DNA from: Bacillota bacterium
Lineage (GTDB): Bacteria > Bacillota > Bacilli > Paenibacillales > Paenibacillaceae
NCBI GenBank assembly: GCA_023418755.1
Contig: JAEZZE010000156.1
Coordinates: 1-7,136 of the forward strand
DNA length: 7,136 nucleotides
Direction: 5' to 3'
Below, one piece after another: positions 5,328-7,136 of the stretch (its first letter is position 1; the number at the start of each line of letters is the position of its first letter). The notes beneath the pieces are model-generated. The model was not told the DNA's origin. It saw only the letters and a list, made by a program, of their open reading frames with translations, and did no database searches. A program made the translations under genes and the position numbers.

Positions 5328-6176
5328 TTACCCCTTCACCGCTCCCGCCGTAATGCCGCCGGTAATTTTCCGTTGGAAAATCATATAGAAGAGCAGCACG
5401 GGCCCCATCGATACGAGCAGCGAGGCGAACAACGGCCCCCACTCGGTCCGGTATTGCATCTCGCTCTGCATGACGGCGATGGCGACCGGGACCGTATATT
5501 TCGCCGGATCGTTCACGAGAACGAGAGCGAAGATATATTCATTCCAGATGTTCAAGACGGTAATGATCGAGACGGAGACCAGACCCGGCTTCACGAGAGG
5601 CAGCATAATCCGGAAGAACGTTCCGTAATGGGAAGCGCCGTCGATGGCCGCCGATTCCTCCAGCTCCTTCGGCAGCTGCTTGAAAAATCCGACCAGCACG
5701 AACACCGCGAACGGAACCGCCGTTACCGTGTAGACCAGAATAAGGCCCAGCGACCGATTGGTCAGATGCAAATCGTCCATCAGGAAGAATAGCGGAATAA
5801 TCCCGAGGAACGCCGGAATCATCATATAGGAAAGATACGAGTAGTACAGCAAGCCGCTTCCCCTGAAGGCGTATCTGGCGATGACGTAAGCGGTAGAAGC
5901 GGACAGGAAAGCGCCCAGCAGCGTGCTTGCGATCGTAATGACGAGCGAATTGACGAAATAATGACCGAAGCTGTATTTCTCCCAGACGTAAGAGAAATTG
6001 GACCAGATGAGCGGCAGGTCCGGCAGATTCCACGGCCGGCCGAGCAGAAATTGCGGGTTGTCCTTGAGCGCGCTCAGAATCGTCCAGACGACGGGATACA
6101 ATACGCCCAGGGCCCAGAGGATCAGGCTGATCTGCATCAGCCAGCGAATTCCGCCGGGCTTCTTGCGCCTCTTCAT
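5328..6176 (-). CDS. CUT1 sugar ABC transporter permease, MalG-like
   Basis: The 282-aa inner-membrane subunit has six predicted membrane segments: first at about 14-37 (LMQISLILWALGVLYPVVWTIL), then about 75-100, 110-132, 142-166, 200-222 and 246-270. The first is followed by the family signature NPQFLLGRPWNLPDLP. The EAA loop that docks on the ATPase is at about 174-194 (EESAAIDGASHYGTF, RIMLPL). The C-terminus QRKITGGITAGAVKG is characteristic of MalG/UgpE-type subunits. It would form the pore with the MalF-like subunit encoded 13 nt upstream. ATG at 6176 is preferred: GAGGAG at 6185-6190 lies 8 nt from it but only 2 nt from the alternative ATG at 6182. That SD overlaps the stop codon of the preceding gene, so translation is probably coupled. 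The substrate is not readable. Alpha-galactosides are suggested only by the nearby enzyme. Confidence 0.95.
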   Translation of the reverse strand: MKRRKKPGGIRWLMQISLILWALGVLYPVVWTILSALKDNPQFLLGRPWNLPDLPLIWSNFSYVWEKYSFGHYFVNSLVITIASTLLGAFLSASTAYVIARYAFRGSGLLYYSYLSYMMIPAFLGIIPLFFLMDDLHLTNRSLGLILVYTVTAVPFAVFVLVGFFKQLPKELEESAAIDGASHYGTFFRIMLPLVKPGLVSVSIITVLNIWNEYIFALVLVNDPAKYTVPVAIAVMQSEMQYRTEWGPLFASLLVSMGPVLLFYMIFQRKITGGITAGAVKG

Positions 6177-6189
6177 CGGCATAACTCCT

Positions 6190-7104
6190 CTATGTCAGTT
6201 CTATATTTTCGCGATTCATCAGCTTTTGCAGCGCGACGGTCGTCAGGAACGACAGAACGAGAATCAGGACGCCGATGGCCGAGCCGTAGCTGAACTTGCC
6301 GAACTTGAACGCGTTCATGTACAAATAGGAACCCATCACCTGCGTGGCGTTGTCGACTCCTCCTTCGTACGTCATGATCGAGACGATGACGAACGAGCCG
6401 CTCAGCGTCGTCATGACGATCCAGAGCACGGACGTCTTGACCTGCTCCCACGACAGCGGAAGCGTAATGAGCCGGAATTGCCGCCACTCCGAAGCTCCGT
6501 CGATTTCGGCCGCCTCGTACAGGGAGGACGGAATCGCGAGGATGCCGGCGATGATCAGGATGATCGTGAAGCCGACGCCGGCCCAGATCGAGGGCGGCAG
6601 CAGCGCGAAGATCGACCATTTGTCGCCCAGCCAAGCGAAGTCGTACGTTTTACCCGTTATCGCCGATATGGCCGAATTCAGAAAGCCGACGTTCGGATTG
6701 TACACAAATCGCCACAGCACCCCGACGACCACGACCGACAAGACGTTCGGAATGAAGAAGATCGTGCGGTAGAAACCCGAGCCCTTGATATTGAACCGGG
6801 TGAGCGCCACCGCGAAAAAGACGGAAATAAGCATAAAGCCGATAATTTTGCCGAACACGAGAATGTAGTCGTTACGAATCGTTTTCGGAACGACGTCGTC
6901 GTTCATCATTTCCTTAAAGTTGTCCAGCCCGATAAAACGGTACGTTTCGGAGCCGCCGGACCAGTCGAACAAGCTGAGATAGATGCCTTTAAGGAGCGGA
7001 TAAATGCCGAAGACGAGATAGAGCAGCAGCGTCGGTAAAATAAACGTCAGAATGAACGCGTTGCGCTTCCTCTTCGCGGAGCCGGCGCTCTTGGCGTTGT
7101 TCAT
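6190..7104 (-). CDS. CUT1 sugar ABC transporter permease, MalF/UgpA-like
   Basis: The 304-aa inner-membrane protein starts with a basic tail (KSAGSAKRKRNAF) and a long first membrane segment (ILTFILPTLLLYLVFGIYPLL, about 17-39). FIGLDNFKEMM follows, the usual external loop of this family, then segments at about 86-104, 115-135, 167-190, 224-244 and 274-293. The EAA loop is at 197-216 (EAAEIDGASEWRQFRLITLP), which contacts the ATPase. The large periplasmic insertion of E. coli MalF is absent, as in most Firmicutes. ATG at 7104 is chosen because GGAGG (7110-7114) lies 5 nt upstream. An in-frame ATG at 7116 adds four residues and has no SD. It is the first gene of the visible permease pair. The partner binding protein and promoter would be upstream, beyond the right edge. 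No ATPase gene is present; Firmicutes CUT1 systems commonly share one MsmX-type ATPase. Confidence 0.95.
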   Translation of the reverse strand: MNNAKSAGSAKRKRNAFILTFILPTLLLYLVFGIYPLLKGIYLSLFDWSGGSETYRFIGLDNFKEMMNDDVVPKTIRNDYILVFGKIIGFMLISVFFAVALTRFNIKGSGFYRTIFFIPNVLSVVVVGVLWRFVYNPNVGFLNSAISAITGKTYDFAWLGDKWSIFALLPPSIWAGVGFTIILIIAGILAIPSSLYEAAEIDGASEWRQFRLITLPLSWEQVKTSVLWIVMTTLSGSFVIVSIMTYEGGVDNATQVMGSYLYMNAFKFGKFSYGSAIGVLILVLSFLTTVALQKLMNRENIELT

Positions 7105-7136
7105 GGGGACCTCCATGGGTCGCCGGAGGAGCGGGA

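Noticed and set aside
5998..7038. 346-codon plus-strand ORF over the permease genes, and a 326-codon one at 4812-5792
   Set aside because: The minus strand carries clear permease signatures (EAA loops, six membrane segments) and the DUF2935 pattern. The plus ORFs translate to Arg/Asp/His-rich text with no domain, typical antisense shadows.

Overview
The window looks like a carbohydrate-use locus from a low-to-mid GC Gram-positive of the Paenibacillus type (Paenibacillaceae/Bacillales). The evidence is strong AGGAGG-type ribosome binding sites, a TTG start, a lipoprotein solute-binding protein, CUT1 sugar permeases without a local ATPase, a match to the CcpA cre consensus, and a DUF2935 protein of the Bacillus/Paenibacillus kind. 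The organism assignment is inferred from protein style only; no database was searched.

Layout, left to right. (1) 1-450, minus: the first 150 residues of a lipoprotein sugar-binding protein that runs off the left edge. (2) 451-630: its leader, with a perfect 14-bp palindrome fitting the cre consensus (508-521), competing stem-loops (538-584) and a near-perfect Shine-Dalgarno sequence with almost no ORF behind it (617-627). (3) 631-1632, minus: a LacI-family repressor resembling EbgR and other galactoside regulators. (4) 1633-1970: an AT-rich divergent control region with repeated AGTnAA half-sites and a perfect palindrome AGTGAAATTTCACT just before the next gene. (5) 1971-4100, plus: a complete cytoplasmic GH36 alpha-galactosidase with a TTG start. 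(6) 4101-4411: the space between two convergent genes, mostly filled by a 229-bp fold-back element with 22-bp terminal inverted repeats, read as a MITE. (7) 4412-5206, minus: a DUF2935 ferritin-like helical protein of unknown role. (8) 5328-6176 and 6190-7104, minus: two CUT1 permease subunits (MalG-like and MalF-like), tightly linked.

How it may work: alpha-galactosides (melibiose, raffinose type) would be imported by a CUT1 transporter and hydrolysed inside the cell by the GH36 enzyme. The divergent LacI protein would repress the enzyme through the palindrome at its transcription start, and CcpA would add catabolite control at the neighbouring binding-protein gene. The binding protein at the left and the permeases at the right are about 4.9 kb apart with other genes between, so they may belong to different transporters. 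The permeases' own binding protein would be expected beyond 7136. The energising ATPase is absent, as is usual for Firmicutes CUT1 systems served by a shared MsmX-type ATPase.

I see no wholly new multi-gene system. The least ordinary items are the fold-back element, the predicted non-CpG operator matched to a LacI protein lacking the hinge leucine, and the structured leader with an orphan Shine-Dalgarno sequence.
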